Numbered from the stretch's first letter, positions 8,765-16,867 are shown. The stretch: 32,000 bases of DNA from an uncultured Pelagibacteraceae bacterium (GCA_902560015.1 CACEKA010000003.1:1-32000), one strand, 5' to 3'. Translations and numbers: made by a program. Notes: generated by a model not told the origin, from the sequence alone.

Positions 8765-8959
8765 ATGAAAATAGAAGTTAAAGATAACAACATTGAACAA
8801 GCACTTAGGGTTCTTAAGAGAAAACTGCAACGTGATGGTTTTTTTAAAGTAATAAAATTAAAGAATACTTATGAGAAACCCTCTGAGAAGAAAAAAAGAA
8901 TTTTACAAGAAAATATTAAAAGAGTTAAAAAATTAAATAAACTTAAAAATAGAATATAG
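8765..8959 (+). CDS. rpsU: 30S ribosomal protein bS21
   Basis: bS21 is a small basic protein of the 30S subunit involved in mRNA engagement during initiation. The 64-aa sequence shows IEVKDNNIEQALRVLKRKLQRDG, then the FFKVIKLKNTYEKPSEKKKRI segment, and a lysine-rich tail, the standard alphaproteobacterial layout. It lies 53 nt after trcR and 6 nt before the initiator tRNA gene. A weak TAGACA -35-like hexamer is present at 8718-8723, but its matching -10 is poor, so a promoter of its own is not claimed. Confidence 0.94.
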   Translation: MKIEVKDNNIEQALRVLKRKLQRDGFFKVIKLKNTYEKPSEKKKRILQENIKRVKKLNKLKNRI

Positions 8960-8965
8960 ATATAC

Positions 8966-9042
<77 letters not shown>

Positions 9043-9140
9043 ATTTATCTAAATTTATCAATAATTATTTCACAGGATGTTACAAATTAAATTTCTTACA
9101 TTGCTGACGTTAAATTTAAAAAATATATAAGGTTATTTAA

Positions 9141-10094
9141 ATGAAAATTATAAGAATAGTAAAAGATATAATTAGATTACATAAAATTGGTTTTCCTAAT
9201 ACTGGCCCCAAAAAACAATACATAATTGATGCATTAAATTTATTCTATGCACTAAAAAATATTCATAATGATGAGAAAATATTAGAACAATCTAGTGAAT
9301 TATACATAACTGAAATGTGGTCTAAGTATAATTCATATATTGAATTTCAACAAAAATATTATTCAAAAAAAGATTACTTATTTGGTCCTGCAATAAAAGC
9401 AGTTACTGGTGGATTTCATAACAAAAACAAGAATAAGACTAAATACAATATAAAAGATAATAATCAAAAAAATATTCTTAAAAAAATTTGCTTAAAATTA
9501 GAAGAAACTTTTTTATCTATTAGTTTTGATCAATGGTATAGTAATTTAAGTATTACATTTGCATTTTTAAACTATTTTAAAAAATACAAAATAGAACTTT
9601 ACTACAAAATAAAGAATTTAGCTGTTGTCGAATTTGGTCCTGGGACTGGAATTCACTCTTTATTATATCAGTCTATTTCAAATCAAAACTGCGCACTATA
9701 TGACTTACCTCAAATGCAGAATATACAAAAATTTCTTCATAAAGAGTATTTTTCAAATGACATTAAAAAACTTAATAATTTCAATTATTTTTCAGATCTG
9801 CGTGACTTAGAAAAATTTACTGATGGACGTAAGTTTTGTTTTATTTCTAAATGGGCTTTTTCAGAAACATCAATTTCTCTACGTTTAGATTTTGAAAAAC
9901 TACTAAATCAAAGTGAATTTGCATTATTTATTTCTAATACATTCATGAGTGGAGTTGATAATGAAAAATATTTTTATAATTTATCAAAAAGAATGGTTAA
10001 CCATGATTATTATAGTACTAATCTTTATGATATTGACAATTTGCCAAATTTTATGAAAAAGCATAAAGCCCATTTATTTTATAAAACAAAATAA
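9141..10094 (+). CDS. SAM-dependent methyltransferase, putative sugar O-methyltransferase type
   Basis: A 317-aa protein with an N-terminal helical part (about 1-155) and a Rossmann methyltransferase domain starting at AVVEFGPGTGIHSLLY (161-176), the SAM-binding motif I, followed by ALYDLPQMQNIQKFL, a typical acidic loop. The combination VVEFGPGTG ... YDLP resembles proteins annotated as putative sugar O-methyltransferases in polysaccharide loci; the substrate is unknown. A Shine-Dalgarno-like AAGG at 9129-9132 precedes the ATG by 8 nt. It stands alone between the initiator tRNA and the transaldolase gene, apart from the glycan region that begins 4 kb away, and looks like an accessory insertion at a tRNA. 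Confident as a gene, moderate as to family. Confidence 0.68.
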   Translation: MKIIRIVKDIIRLHKIGFPNTGPKKQYIIDALNLFYALKNIHNDEKILEQSSELYITEMWSKYNSYIEFQQKYYSKKDYLFGPAIKAVTGGFHNKNKNKTKYNIKDNNQKNILKKICLKLEETFLSISFDQWYSNLSITFAFLNYFKKYKIELYYKIKNLAVVEFGPGTGIHSLLYQSISNQNCALYDLPQMQNIQKFLHKEYFSNDIKKLNNFNYFSDLRDLEKFTDGRKFCFISKWAFSETSISLRLDFEKLLNQSEFALFISNTFMSGVDNEKYFYNLSKRMVNHDYYSTNLYDIDNLPNFMKKHKAHLFYKTK

Positions 10095-10119
10095 AAATTA
10101 AAATTAACTTTTTATTAAT

Positions 10120-10155
10120 ATCAAAATTTATTTAATATTAAATTTTGATTTTTTA
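10120..10155 (+). terminator. Candidate AT-rich hairpin terminator
   Basis: A perfect 10-nt inverted repeat, ATCAAAATTT (10120-10129) and AAATTTTGAT (10140-10149), with a 10-nt loop, is followed on the + strand by a run of six T (10149-10154). It lies about 25 nt beyond the methyltransferase stop and overlaps the last codons of the convergent transaldolase gene. The stem has just one G-C pair, so it is weak, and short AT palindromes arise by chance in DNA of this composition. Confidence 0.35.
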
Positions 10156-10829
10156 CTATCAATCAAAAAAGCTTTAACAGTCTCTGTGGTAAGCTGATAA
10201 AACGATTTTCCAAAGTTTTCTATTTTTTCAATAATAGTTGGGGGTACAGTAATAATATGACATCCTAATTGTTTTGCTTGCAAATAATTATAAGGCTCAC
10301 GAACACTAGCCCATAATATCTCAACATTTTTAAATCTCTTTGCCAATCTAATACTTTTAACAAATTCTGGTACCGGATCTTTGCCTGTATCACCCGCTCT
10401 TCCTGCAAAAATAGAAATAATTACCTTTGTTTTTTTGTTAATCAATTTCAAAACTTTTTTAGTTTGTTTGGCACTATAGACAGCAGTTATATTTAGTTTA
10501 ATATTTTTATTGTTTAACTCTTTAATAATTCGACCCATAAATTTACCACTAGAATTAGCAACTGGTACTTTTACATAAACATTTTTTCCCCAAGTATTAA
10601 TTTTCAATGCTTGAATTTTCATCTCTTCATATTTATCAGCAAACACTTCAAGAGATACTGGTTTAATATTGCAAATTTTAAGAATTTTTTTTGAATATGA
10701 TTCATAATTTTTCGCTCCAGCTTTTCTCATTAAACTTGGATTTGTTGTAAATCCTTTAACAATCTTTTTTTTGTTAAATTTTTTAATTTGATCTAATTCT
10801 GCAATGTCACAAAATATTTTAGTGTTCAA
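10128..10829 (-). CDS. tal: Transaldolase (short, TalC/FSA-like type)
   Basis: Transaldolase moves a dihydroxyacetone unit between sugar phosphates in the pentose phosphate pathway. The 233-aa protein is of the short single-barrel type. It has KGFTTNPSLMRKAG (25-38), VYVKVPVANSSGKF with predicted Schiff-base Lys87, LNITAVYSAKQ, and SIFAGRAGDTGKDP in the place of the family's FVGRxxD segment. The C-terminal part has WASVREPYNYLQAKQLGCHIITVPPTII, again family-typical. It is the last gene of the leftward 5S-rpmJ-cox-pnt run, 8 nt after pntB. With tkt it would complete the non-oxidative pentose phosphate steps. Distinguishing transaldolase from fructose-6-phosphate aldolase needs more than sequence reading. 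Confidence 0.85.
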   Translation of the reverse strand: MNTKIFCDIAELDQIKKFNKKKIVKGFTTNPSLMRKAGAKNYESYSKKILKICNIKPVSLEVFADKYEEMKIQALKINTWGKNVYVKVPVANSSGKFMGRIIKELNNKNIKLNITAVYSAKQTKKVLKLINKKTKVIISIFAGRAGDTGKDPVPEFVKSIRLAKRFKNVEILWASVREPYNYLQAKQLGCHIITVPPTIIEKIENFGKSFYQLTTETVKAFLIDSKKSKFNIK

Positions 10830-10837
10830 ATTTATAC

Positions 10838-12235
10838 CTACAAATTTTTAGTGATATCTTCTGTCATTTTTTTTGCATCAGCAAATAACATTAATGTATT
10901 TTCTTTATAAAATAAATCGTTATCAATTCCAGCATAGCCAGGTGATAAACTACGTTTAACAAATAGTACTGACTTACATTTTTCAACATCAAGAACTGGC
11001 ATACCATAGATTGGACTTTGTGGGTCTGTTTTTGCAACTGGATTTGTTACATCATTAGCGCCTATAACAAAAGCTACATCTGCATTTGCAAAATCATTAT
11101 TTATTTCTTCTAATTCAAATACTTCATCATATGGAACATTTGCTTCAGCTAATAGGACGTTCATATGCCCTGGCATTCGTCCTGCAACAGGATGTATTGC
11201 ATAAGAAACTTTTATGTCATTTTTTTTTAACGTATCAACCATTTCTCTTAAAGCATGTTGTGCTTGTGCAACAGCCATTCCATAGCCTGGTACAATTATA
11301 ACTGATGAGGCATTTTTCATTAAAAAAGCAGCATCATCTGCATTTCCACTTTTAACTGGTCTTTGTTCTTTATTTTGTGATGATGAAGATTGTTCAGTAG
11401 CACCAAATCCACCTAAAATAACATTAAAGAATGATCTGTTCATTCCTTTACACATTATATAAGATAATATTGCCCCAGATGATCCAACTAATGCTCCTGT
11501 AATTATTAATGCCGTATTTTCTAAGGTAAAACCAATTCCAGCAGCAGCCCAACCTGAATATGAGTTTAACATTGAAATCACAACTGGCATGTCTGCACCA
11601 CCAATTGGAATTATTAATAAAAAACCAATTAAAAATGATACAGCTAATAATATCCAAAATAAATTAGAAGATTGAGTAGAACAAAGTAGATAAGTTAATA
11701 CAATTATTGAAATTAAAATCAGAGCATTAAATAGATGCTGGCCTTTGAAAGTAATAGGTGATCCTGACATTATTCCTTGAAGTTTTAAAAAAGCAATAAT
11801 TGATCCTGAAAAAGTGATTGCACCAACTGCTGCACCAATTGACATTTCAATTAAGCTTCCAAGTTTAATGTTGCCTGGTGATCCTAAATTAAAGGCTCCT
11901 GGGTTTAAAAAAGCAGCTATAGCAACAAATACTGCTGCAAGACCAACTAAACTATGAAAACCAGCTACTAATTCTGGCATTGCTGTCATAGGAATTTTAT
12001 AAGCAATAAACGCACCTATTAATCCCCCTATTAAAAGAAAGATTAAAACAACTACAAATCCAGTTGAAAAATTTCCAATAGATAAAAATGTAACTGTGAT
12101 TGCAATTATCATACCTAAAATTCCAAAGAAATTTCCTTGTCTGGATGTTTCTGGTGAAGAAAGTCCTCTCAAGGCAAGAATAAATAATACTCCTGAAATT
12201 AGGTAAAATATTCCAGATAAATTTGCTGATAACAT
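10838..12235 (-). CDS. pntB: NAD(P) transhydrogenase subunit beta
   Basis: The beta subunit carries membrane helices of the proton channel and the NADP(H)-binding domain of the proton-translocating transhydrogenase, which uses the proton-motive force to make NADPH. The 465-aa sequence has about nine hydrophobic segments in the first 265 residues, with PELVAGFHSLVGLAA (His94 is the proton-channel histidine position), a glutamine/serine-rich linker (about 282-297), and the C-terminal domain III with VPGYGMAVAQAQHALREM (315-332), HPVAGRMPGHMNVLLAEA and GANDVTNPVA. The ATG overlaps the pntA2 stop by one base (TAATG). Intact. Confidence 0.97.
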   Translation of the reverse strand: MLSANLSGIFYLISGVLFILALRGLSSPETSRQGNFFGILGMIIAITVTFLSIGNFSTGFVVVLIFLLIGGLIGAFIAYKIPMTAMPELVAGFHSLVGLAAVFVAIAAFLNPGAFNLGSPGNIKLGSLIEMSIGAAVGAITFSGSIIAFLKLQGIMSGSPITFKGQHLFNALILISIIVLTYLLCSTQSSNLFWILLAVSFLIGFLLIIPIGGADMPVVISMLNSYSGWAAAGIGFTLENTALIITGALVGSSGAILSYIMCKGMNRSFFNVILGGFGATEQSSSSQNKEQRPVKSGNADDAAFLMKNASSVIIVPGYGMAVAQAQHALREMVDTLKKNDIKVSYAIHPVAGRMPGHMNVLLAEANVPYDEVFELEEINNDFANADVAFVIGANDVTNPVAKTDPQSPIYGMPVLDVEKCKSVLFVKRSLSPGYAGIDNDLFYKENTLMLFADAKKMTEDITKNL

Positions 12236-12543
12236 TATTTATCCTTTTTCTTTTTTTTATACATAGCAAGCATTCTTTGAGTTACTAGAAATCCCCCAAA
12301 AATATTAATCGCCGCCAATGATATTGCTAAGAAACCAAATAAACTTGAAGTATTAAATATAGTATCAGAAGTTCCCGCCAAACTAGCAATAATTGCACCA
12401 ACAATAATCACTGATGAAATCGCGTTAGTAACGGACATTAAAGGAGTATGAAGTGACGGGGTTACGCTCCAAACCACATAATATCCTATAAAAATCGAAA
12501 GGATAAAAATACTTAATCTAAATATAAATGGGTCTATTTCCAT
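12235..12543 (-). CDS. pntA2: NAD(P) transhydrogenase subunit alpha 2 (membrane part)
   Basis: This 102-aa membrane protein corresponds to the C-terminal transmembrane portion of E. coli PntA, encoded separately as in many alphaproteobacteria. It has about three to four hydrophobic helices with the conserved VVWSVTPSLHTPLMSVTNAISSVIIVGA stretch and a short basic C-terminus (MYKKKKKDK). It starts 4 nt after the pntA1 stop and is coupled by a one-base overlap to pntB, so the three subunits form one translational unit. Confidence 0.95.
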   Translation of the reverse strand: MEIDPFIFRLSIFILSIFIGYYVVWSVTPSLHTPLMSVTNAISSVIIVGAIIASLAGTSDTIFNTSSLFGFLAISLAAINIFGGFLVTQRMLAMYKKKKKDK

Positions 12544-12547
12544 AATT

Positions 12548-13636
12548 CTATTTTATTAAAGTTTTATCAATTATCTCGTCTTCTAAACTTATATTTATTT
12601 TTTTATTTTCCTTATCATATAAATTTGAAACAAAATTAAATACATTTTTTGCATATAAATTAGATGCAGAAGTTGGAAGTTTATTTAAAATATTACTTTC
12701 CCCCATTATTTTAACTCCATTTTTTTCAACAATTTCATCAACTTTGGTGTGTGCTGTGTTTCCACCTTGAATGGCTGCTAAATCATAAATTATCGAACCA
12801 GGATTCATATTATTAATCATATCCTCTTTAATAACCACTGGTGCCTTTTTTCCAGGAATTAAAGCTGTACAAATTACAATATCAATTTTCTTTAATGTCT
12901 CTGACAATAATTCTTCTTGTTTCATTTTAAAATCCTCTGATGCTTCTTTTGCATAACCTCCATCTGTCTCTAGGTTTTCAGCACCACTAACTGTTAAAAA
13001 TTTTCCACCTAAACTTTCAACTTGTTCTTTTGATGACATTCTAACATCTGTTGCAAATACTATTGCACCCATTCTTTTTGCTGTAGCAATTGCCTGTAAG
13101 CCTGCAACTCCAGCACCAACGACTAATACTTTTGCCGCAGGAATTGTACCTGCTGCAGTCATCATCATAGGTATTGCTTTTTCAAAGTTTGCAAACGACT
13201 CTACTACAGCTTTATATCCAGCAAGATTTGCCTGTGAAGATAATATATCCATAGATTGAGCTCTTGTTATTCTTGGAAGTAATTCAAGTGAAAATATATT
13301 TATATTTTTTTTGACTAAATTATCTAATTTATCTTTATTTTCATATGGATTTAAAACTCCGATATATGTTTGATTTTCACTTAATAAAGAACTTTTATCA
13401 TCATCGAATAAACCTAATTGAATTATAATATCTGCATTAGATATTATTTCTTTTTCATCTTTTGAAATTGATACTCCTAAGTCTTTATACTCCTTATCTT
13501 CAATCCCAAGATGATTTCCATAGTTCTCAGACAAAGAAACTTCAAACCCAAGTGATATATATTTTTTTGCAATCTCAGGAGTGACAGATATTCTTTTTTC
13601 AATTTTTATATTTTCTGAAATAGAAGCTATTTTCAT
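12548..13636 (-). CDS. pntA1: NAD(P) transhydrogenase subunit alpha 1 (NAD-binding part)
   Basis: The soluble NAD(H)-binding domain I of transhydrogenase. The 362 residues show the alanine-dehydrogenase/PNT N-terminal fold with EKRISVTPEIAKKYISLG, the RAQSMD loop (125-130) that contacts the hydride site, and the Rossmann motif VVGAGVAGLQAIATAKRMGA (172-191) with acidic Asp197 at the end of the second strand, consistent with NAD rather than NADP. Length is that of a split alpha subunit rather than fused PntA of about 510 aa. The ATG at 13636 lies 9 nt after the stop of the tiny oxidase subunit IV gene. Confidence 0.96.
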   Translation of the reverse strand: MKIASISENIKIEKRISVTPEIAKKYISLGFEVSLSENYGNHLGIEDKEYKDLGVSISKDEKEIISNADIIIQLGLFDDDKSSLLSENQTYIGVLNPYENKDKLDNLVKKNINIFSLELLPRITRAQSMDILSSQANLAGYKAVVESFANFEKAIPMMMTAAGTIPAAKVLVVGAGVAGLQAIATAKRMGAIVFATDVRMSSKEQVESLGGKFLTVSGAENLETDGGYAKEASEDFKMKQEELLSETLKKIDIVICTALIPGKKAPVVIKEDMINNMNPGSIIYDLAAIQGGNTAHTKVDEIVEKNGVKIMGESNILNKLPTSASNLYAKNVFNFVSNLYDKENKKINISLEDEIIDKTLIK

Positions 13637-13645
13637 ACAATAATC

Positions 13646-13756
13646 TTACAATAAGAATATTGCCATTAAAACCAAAACACCAACAACTGCGACTGTTCCC
13701 CACAACACAAACTTTGTAAAATTATTCCAGGTATTTTTATGGTCTTCATTATCCAT
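13646..13756 (-). CDS. aa3-type cytochrome c oxidase subunit IV (36-aa mini-protein)
   Basis: A 36-aa ORF reading MDNEDHKNTWNNFTKFVLWG and then a single hydrophobic helix (about 17-36) to a TAA stop. A short acidic/polar N-terminus, a TWNNF-like aromatic patch and one membrane helix are the pattern of the small alphaproteobacterial aa3 oxidase subunit IV, a peripheral single-helix component of cytochrome c oxidase in the inner membrane. In that class the gene is often found just upstream of pntA, exactly its position here (9 nt before pntA1 and 5 nt after rpmJ). Too short for automatic ORF calling, and at the short end for the family. The tight packing and the context are the main support. 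Confidence 0.7.
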   Translation of the reverse strand: MDNEDHKNTWNNFTKFVLWGTVAVVGVLVLMAIFLL

Positions 13757-13761
13757 AAAAA

Positions 13762-13887
13762 TTACTTTTGTCTTGCTTTAAATTTTGGATTTGTTTTATT
13801 AATTACGTATACTCTGCCTCGTCTTCTAACAAGTTTAGAGTTAAGGTCTCTTTTTTTTATTGATTTTAAAGAACTTTTAATTTTCAT
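13762..13887 (-). CDS. rpmJ: 50S ribosomal protein bL36 (zinc-free type)
   Basis: bL36 is a small rRNA-binding protein of the 50S subunit. The gene encodes 41 aa, [20 protein letters not shown] followed by [21 protein letters not shown]. The [13 protein letters not shown](P)xFKARQ ending is the alphaproteobacterial form, and the cysteine/histidine zinc ligands of the classic type are absent. The ATG at 13887 is the right start: a longer open frame extends upstream but runs into the 5S rRNA gene. The start codon lies only about 16 nt after the 5S 3' end with no terminator between, so it may be transcribed from the 5S promoter. Confidence 0.93.
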   Translation of the reverse strand: MKIKSSLKSIKKRDLNSKLVRRRGRVYVINKTNPKFKARQK

Positions 13888-13902
13888 AATTTTACTGTTA
13901 AA

Positions 13903-14018
13903 TGCCGGCAACGTCCTACTCTTCCGTGTCTTAAGACAAAGTACCATTGGCGCAGTAAGGCTTGACTTCCGAGTTCGGAATGGGATCGGGTATGACCCTT
14001 ACGCAATAATCACCGGCG
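13903..14018 (-). rRNA. rrf: 5S ribosomal RNA
   Basis: Read on the minus strand, the sequence contains the invariant 5S stretch CCCATTCCGAACTCGGAAGT with GATCC before it, and later AGTAGGACGTTGCCGGC. The 5' GCCGGTGATT pairs with 3' TTGCCGGC to close helix I, giving a length near 116 nt. It stands alone: no 16S or 23S gene lies within 18 kb upstream in this window, and glycan genes occupy that space. Exact ends are good to within a few bases. Confidence 0.95.
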
Positions 14019-14023
14019 AATTC

Positions 14024-14054
14024 GTTATATATAATTAATTTATATTGTAAACAA
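14024..14054 (-). promoter_or_regulatory. Candidate promoter of the isolated 5S rRNA gene
   Basis: On the minus strand a -35-like TTGTTT (14049-14054) is followed by TATAAC (14024-14029, 19 bp spacer) or the overlapping TATATA (17 bp spacer). The 5S 5' end begins 6 to 7 nt after TATAAC, the expected start-site distance. Nothing else fits between the 5S gene and the stop codon of the upstream epimerase at 14069, so if the 5S gene is transcribed independently this is the natural promoter. Confidence 0.5.
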
Positions 14055-14068
14055 AAAATAAAGTAATT

Positions 14069-14950
14069 TTAGTAGGTTTTAGTGACATTTTTTACGTATT
14101 CTTTCAAATCAACTTTACCAAATCTCCTAAAAACTTTATTTGATAAGTTCATGTTAGTTAAGGCAGATGCAAATCTCTCACCTCTTCTTGGAGATAAAAA
14201 TTTAATATTAGAGCCAAACATTTTTGCAACTTGAAGAATAGAAAAACTCTTTTTAGAGGATATACTATAATGTCTACATTTATTTTTTTTCCAAGCATCA
14301 TAACATACTTCAACCGTATCACTGATATGAGTAAACCTTCTAGTTTGATTTCCAGGTCTTACTACAGTGAGTGGTATCTTTTTTTTATATTGATCTTCAA
14401 AGATACCTATAACAGTTGCCATATTTCCTTTTCTAATTTGATTTGGACCATACACATTATAAAAATAAATAACTTCAAATTTAAAATTAAACCAATTTTT
14501 TAAATTATTTAACATTTCTAAATTTTTAGCTTTAGTAAAAGCATATGGAGATAAATTTTTATCATTACCATTATTTCCAACAGTTGCAGATGTAGCAGAG
14601 TAAATTAATTTAATCTTATTTTTTAAACAATAATTAAAAACCTCATTAGATCCAATTGAATTAGAATTAATGCATTCATTCATCCTCAAAAAACTTTGGT
14701 AAATTCTTGAGAATTCACCAAAATGAAAGAGTGAATGAATTTTATTTTTATAATTACTTAAAGTTTTAGCAATATTCTTAGTGTCAGATTTTATATAAGT
14801 AACTCTCTTATCTTTTATGTGATTATTAACACTCCCCGTAGAATAATTGTCTATACTAATAATACTAAATTTAGTTTTAATTAACAATAATGAAATCATA
14901 TTTGATCCAACAAATCCTGCACCTCCAGTAATAACAATTTTTTTTTTCAT
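14069..14950 (-). CDS. NAD-dependent nucleotide-sugar epimerase/dehydratase (extended SDR)
   Basis: A 293-aa extended short-chain dehydrogenase. It has the NAD motif ITGGAGFVGS near residues 7-16, IDNYSTGS after the second strand, FHFGEFSRIYQSF, a YSATSATVG strand, and the catalytic YAFTK (Tyr136, Lys140). The pattern is that of UDP-glucose 4-epimerase relatives acting on nucleotide sugars; the exact sugar is not readable. ATG at 14950 is chosen; an in-frame TTG nine bases upstream (14959) is an alternative. It is the first glycan gene beside the 5S rRNA, whose promoter begins only about 15 nt beyond its stop. Confidence 0.8.
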   Translation of the reverse strand: MKKKIVITGGAGFVGSNMISLLLIKTKFSIISIDNYSTGSVNNHIKDKRVTYIKSDTKNIAKTLSNYKNKIHSLFHFGEFSRIYQSFLRMNECINSNSIGSNEVFNYCLKNKIKLIYSATSATVGNNGNDKNLSPYAFTKAKNLEMLNNLKNWFNFKFEVIYFYNVYGPNQIRKGNMATVIGIFEDQYKKKIPLTVVRPGNQTRRFTHISDTVEVCYDAWKKNKCRHYSISSKKSFSILQVAKMFGSNIKFLSPRRGERFASALTNMNLSNKVFRRFGKVDLKEYVKNVTKTY

Positions 14951-15043
14951 ACTTTTCAAATGTCGGTAATTTATTTTAATAAAGTCTAATCTTGCATTTT
15001 AAATATTTTTATCTAAATTAAATTAATTAACTGGTCAAATAAT

Positions 15044-15835
15044 TTGTATAATAAATATTTAGCAATAATTACAGCAGAAAATAAAGAAAAATATATATCT
15101 GACACCATAGAGTCCTGTTTAAATCAAAATTACACTAAAAGTCTAAGAATAATAGTTATCTATTCTAAACTAAAGAATGAAAATCATCTAAAAAAAAAAT
15201 TTAAAAATGAAAAAAAAATTATGTTTATAAAATGTTCAGTTAAAAAAAAACTTCCCATGCATGATCAGTTGTACAAAATTGAAAAAGCAAATAATTTTGC
15301 AAAAGATGAATGGATTTTACTATTAGATGGCGATGATTTATTTAAAAAAAATAAAATACAAAATTTAGATAATTTAAATTTAAATATTAAAAAAGTTTAT
15401 TTAAACAATCATTTAACTTTTAATAAAAACTTATTAACTAACTCACCAAAAACAAAAAAATATAAAAAGTGGAATATTTATAAAATTTTATTTAATGACT
15501 GGCCTGAAAAAATTAATACAAGTTCAATTATAGTCCATACAAAATTACTAAAAAAATTTTATAAATTAAAAAATCCATATAAATGGAAATATTTAGCTAT
15601 AGATATTCAGTTAGTATTATTTGCTCATTATAGAAAATGTCTGATATTCATCAAAAAAGAGCTTACTTTAAAAAGAGAAGGTATAAATAATATCGATAAA
15701 AAATTTTCCAACTATTTAAAAAAAATTTATTGGATTAGAAGATACGAACAACATAACTTAACAAGGCAATTATCTAATCAATTAAACTTTCTTGATAGAT
15801 TTATAACTATTATTTTTATCAAAATATTTAAATAA
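15044..15835 (+). CDS. Glycosyltransferase family 2-like protein
   Basis: A 263-aa protein with the GT-A layout: an AIITAENKEKYISDTIESCLNQNY opening (7-30), then ILLLDGDDLF (91-100) carrying the metal/nucleotide-binding DxD. The donor-side ED-type motif is not obvious, and the C-terminal half is unusually Lys/Asn/Ile-rich with a YKWKYLAIDIQL segment that may replace it. GT2 enzymes transfer a sugar from a nucleotide donor on the cytoplasmic face; donor and acceptor are unknown. The start is TTG at 15044, since no ATG precedes the conserved strand. It is divergent from the epimerase to its left (93 nt gap) and convergent with the next gene. Confidence 0.75.
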   Translation: MYNKYLAIITAENKEKYISDTIESCLNQNYTKSLRIIVIYSKLKNENHLKKKFKNEKKIMFIKCSVKKKLPMHDQLYKIEKANNFAKDEWILLLDGDDLFKKNKIQNLDNLNLNIKKVYLNNHLTFNKNLLTNSPKTKKYKKWNIYKILFNDWPEKINTSSIIVHTKLLKKFYKLKNPYKWKYLAIDIQLVLFAHYRKCLIFIKKELTLKREGINNIDKKFSNYLKKIYWIRRYEQHNLTRQLSNQLNFLDRFITIIFIKIFK

Positions 15836-15854
15836 TAATTTTTTAAATTATTTT
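15834..15854. terminator. Candidate bidirectional hairpin between convergent genes
   Basis: AATAATTT (15834-15841) and AAATTATT (15845-15852) form a perfect 8-bp inverted repeat with a TTT loop, exactly spanning the stop codons of the convergent genes on either side. It has no G-C pair, so stability is low. Position rather than strength supports a terminator role. Confidence 0.25.
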
Positions 15855-16867
15855 AATTTATAACTAAGAACATAATAAATTATTAAATAAAGGAAAATTC
15901 CACTTAGTATCAGAAATATCTGTGTAATTGTGTGATTGTAAAAAATATATCCTATATAAAAAAATATAATTAATACTAAATTTATGATAATTCCCACAAT
16001 TGAACTAAGTAAAAAATTTTTATTAGTAAATTTTTTTATTTTTAAATATTTAAAAATTAATTGATGCAAATGATAATTATCTGGTAAATAATTATTTCTA
16101 TTATAAAAATTTCTTCTTAATATAGAAAATAAATTTTCAAATGCAGGGTACCAAAGTAAATTTGCTACAAAATAAGGTGAAACTGTATCATTTGTTATTA
16201 CAATTTTCACTAAAATATATCCAACTAAAAAACTTAAGCCATAAGCTCCACCATCACCAAGAAAATTCTTGCCAAAAAAATTAAATAATAAAAAAATAAT
16301 TAACGATAAAACTAATATTTTTACTTCATAATTAATATTTAAATTATGAATTAATAAAAATATAAAAATTGTTATAATTAAAAGATTTAAAGAACATAGG
16401 CAATTGGCTCCATCAATAAAATTAAAACCATTAATTAAAACCATGAAAAAAAAAACACATACCAATATTCTGGTTAGCTCATAATTCATTAAATTATCCA
16501 AAAATGATATTCTGGTAATAATTACAAATTCTTTACTTATAAAAAATAAAAACGATAACAGTAAAAATTGAGATATTAGTCTCAATTTATAAGAACTAAC
16601 TATTTTTATGTCAGAAAGTAGCCCAAGTAAAAAGATTAAACTGCAAAAAATAACTAAAATAATATCTATTTGATAAAATAAAAATAAAATAATTGGTAAA
16701 AAAAAATACGTTCCAGATAATGGAGTAGAATTGTCTGATCTTAAAAGAGATTTATGATTTTCACCGCTAGATATTTTATCAAGACTTAAACTAAATTTTT
16801 TTAAAATAAAATTAATTATTAGTAAAAAAAAAGCTAAAAATAAAAATATTAACAAATCATTTACCAT
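15848..16867 (-). CDS. Polyprenyl-phosphate sugar-1-phosphate transferase (WecA/MraY family)
   Basis: Integral membrane enzymes of this family start glycan synthesis by moving a HexNAc-1-phosphate from a UDP sugar to undecaprenyl phosphate. About ten hydrophobic helices span the 339 residues. Diagnostic cytoplasmic motifs are GLLSDIK (the position of the usual DD motif, here SD, near 82-88), NGFNFIDGANCLC (146-158), LGDGGAYG (204-211) and the PDNYHLHQLIF loop (262-272) matching the HIHH-type motif. The catalytic NxxNxxDG element is present. ATG at 16867 is chosen over TTG at 16879. As the likely initiating enzyme it anchors the function of this gene region. Confidence 0.85.
   Translation of the reverse strand: MVNDLLIFLFLAFFLLIINFILKKFSLSLDKISSGENHKSLLRSDNSTPLSGTYFFLPIILFLFYQIDIILVIFCSLIFLLGLLSDIKIVSSYKLRLISQFLLLSFLFFISKEFVIITRISFLDNLMNYELTRILVCVFFFMVLINGFNFIDGANCLCSLNLLIITIFIFLLIHNLNINYEVKILVLSLIIFLLFNFFGKNFLGDGGAYGLSFLVGYILVKIVITNDTVSPYFVANLLWYPAFENLFSILRRNFYNRNNYLPDNYHLHQLIFKYLKIKKFTNKNFLLSSIVGIIINLVLIIFFYIGYIFYNHTITQIFLILSGIFLYLIIYYVLSYKLK

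Noticed and set aside
13762-13947. Longer 61-aa version of rpmJ
   Set aside because: The extra 20 residues would be encoded within the 5S rRNA; the 41-aa form matches the family length.
13739-14038. Open frame of 99 codons on the + strand across rpmJ and the 5S gene
   Set aside because: It is antisense to a certain 5S rRNA and to rpmJ; its apparent protein is just the complement of rRNA.
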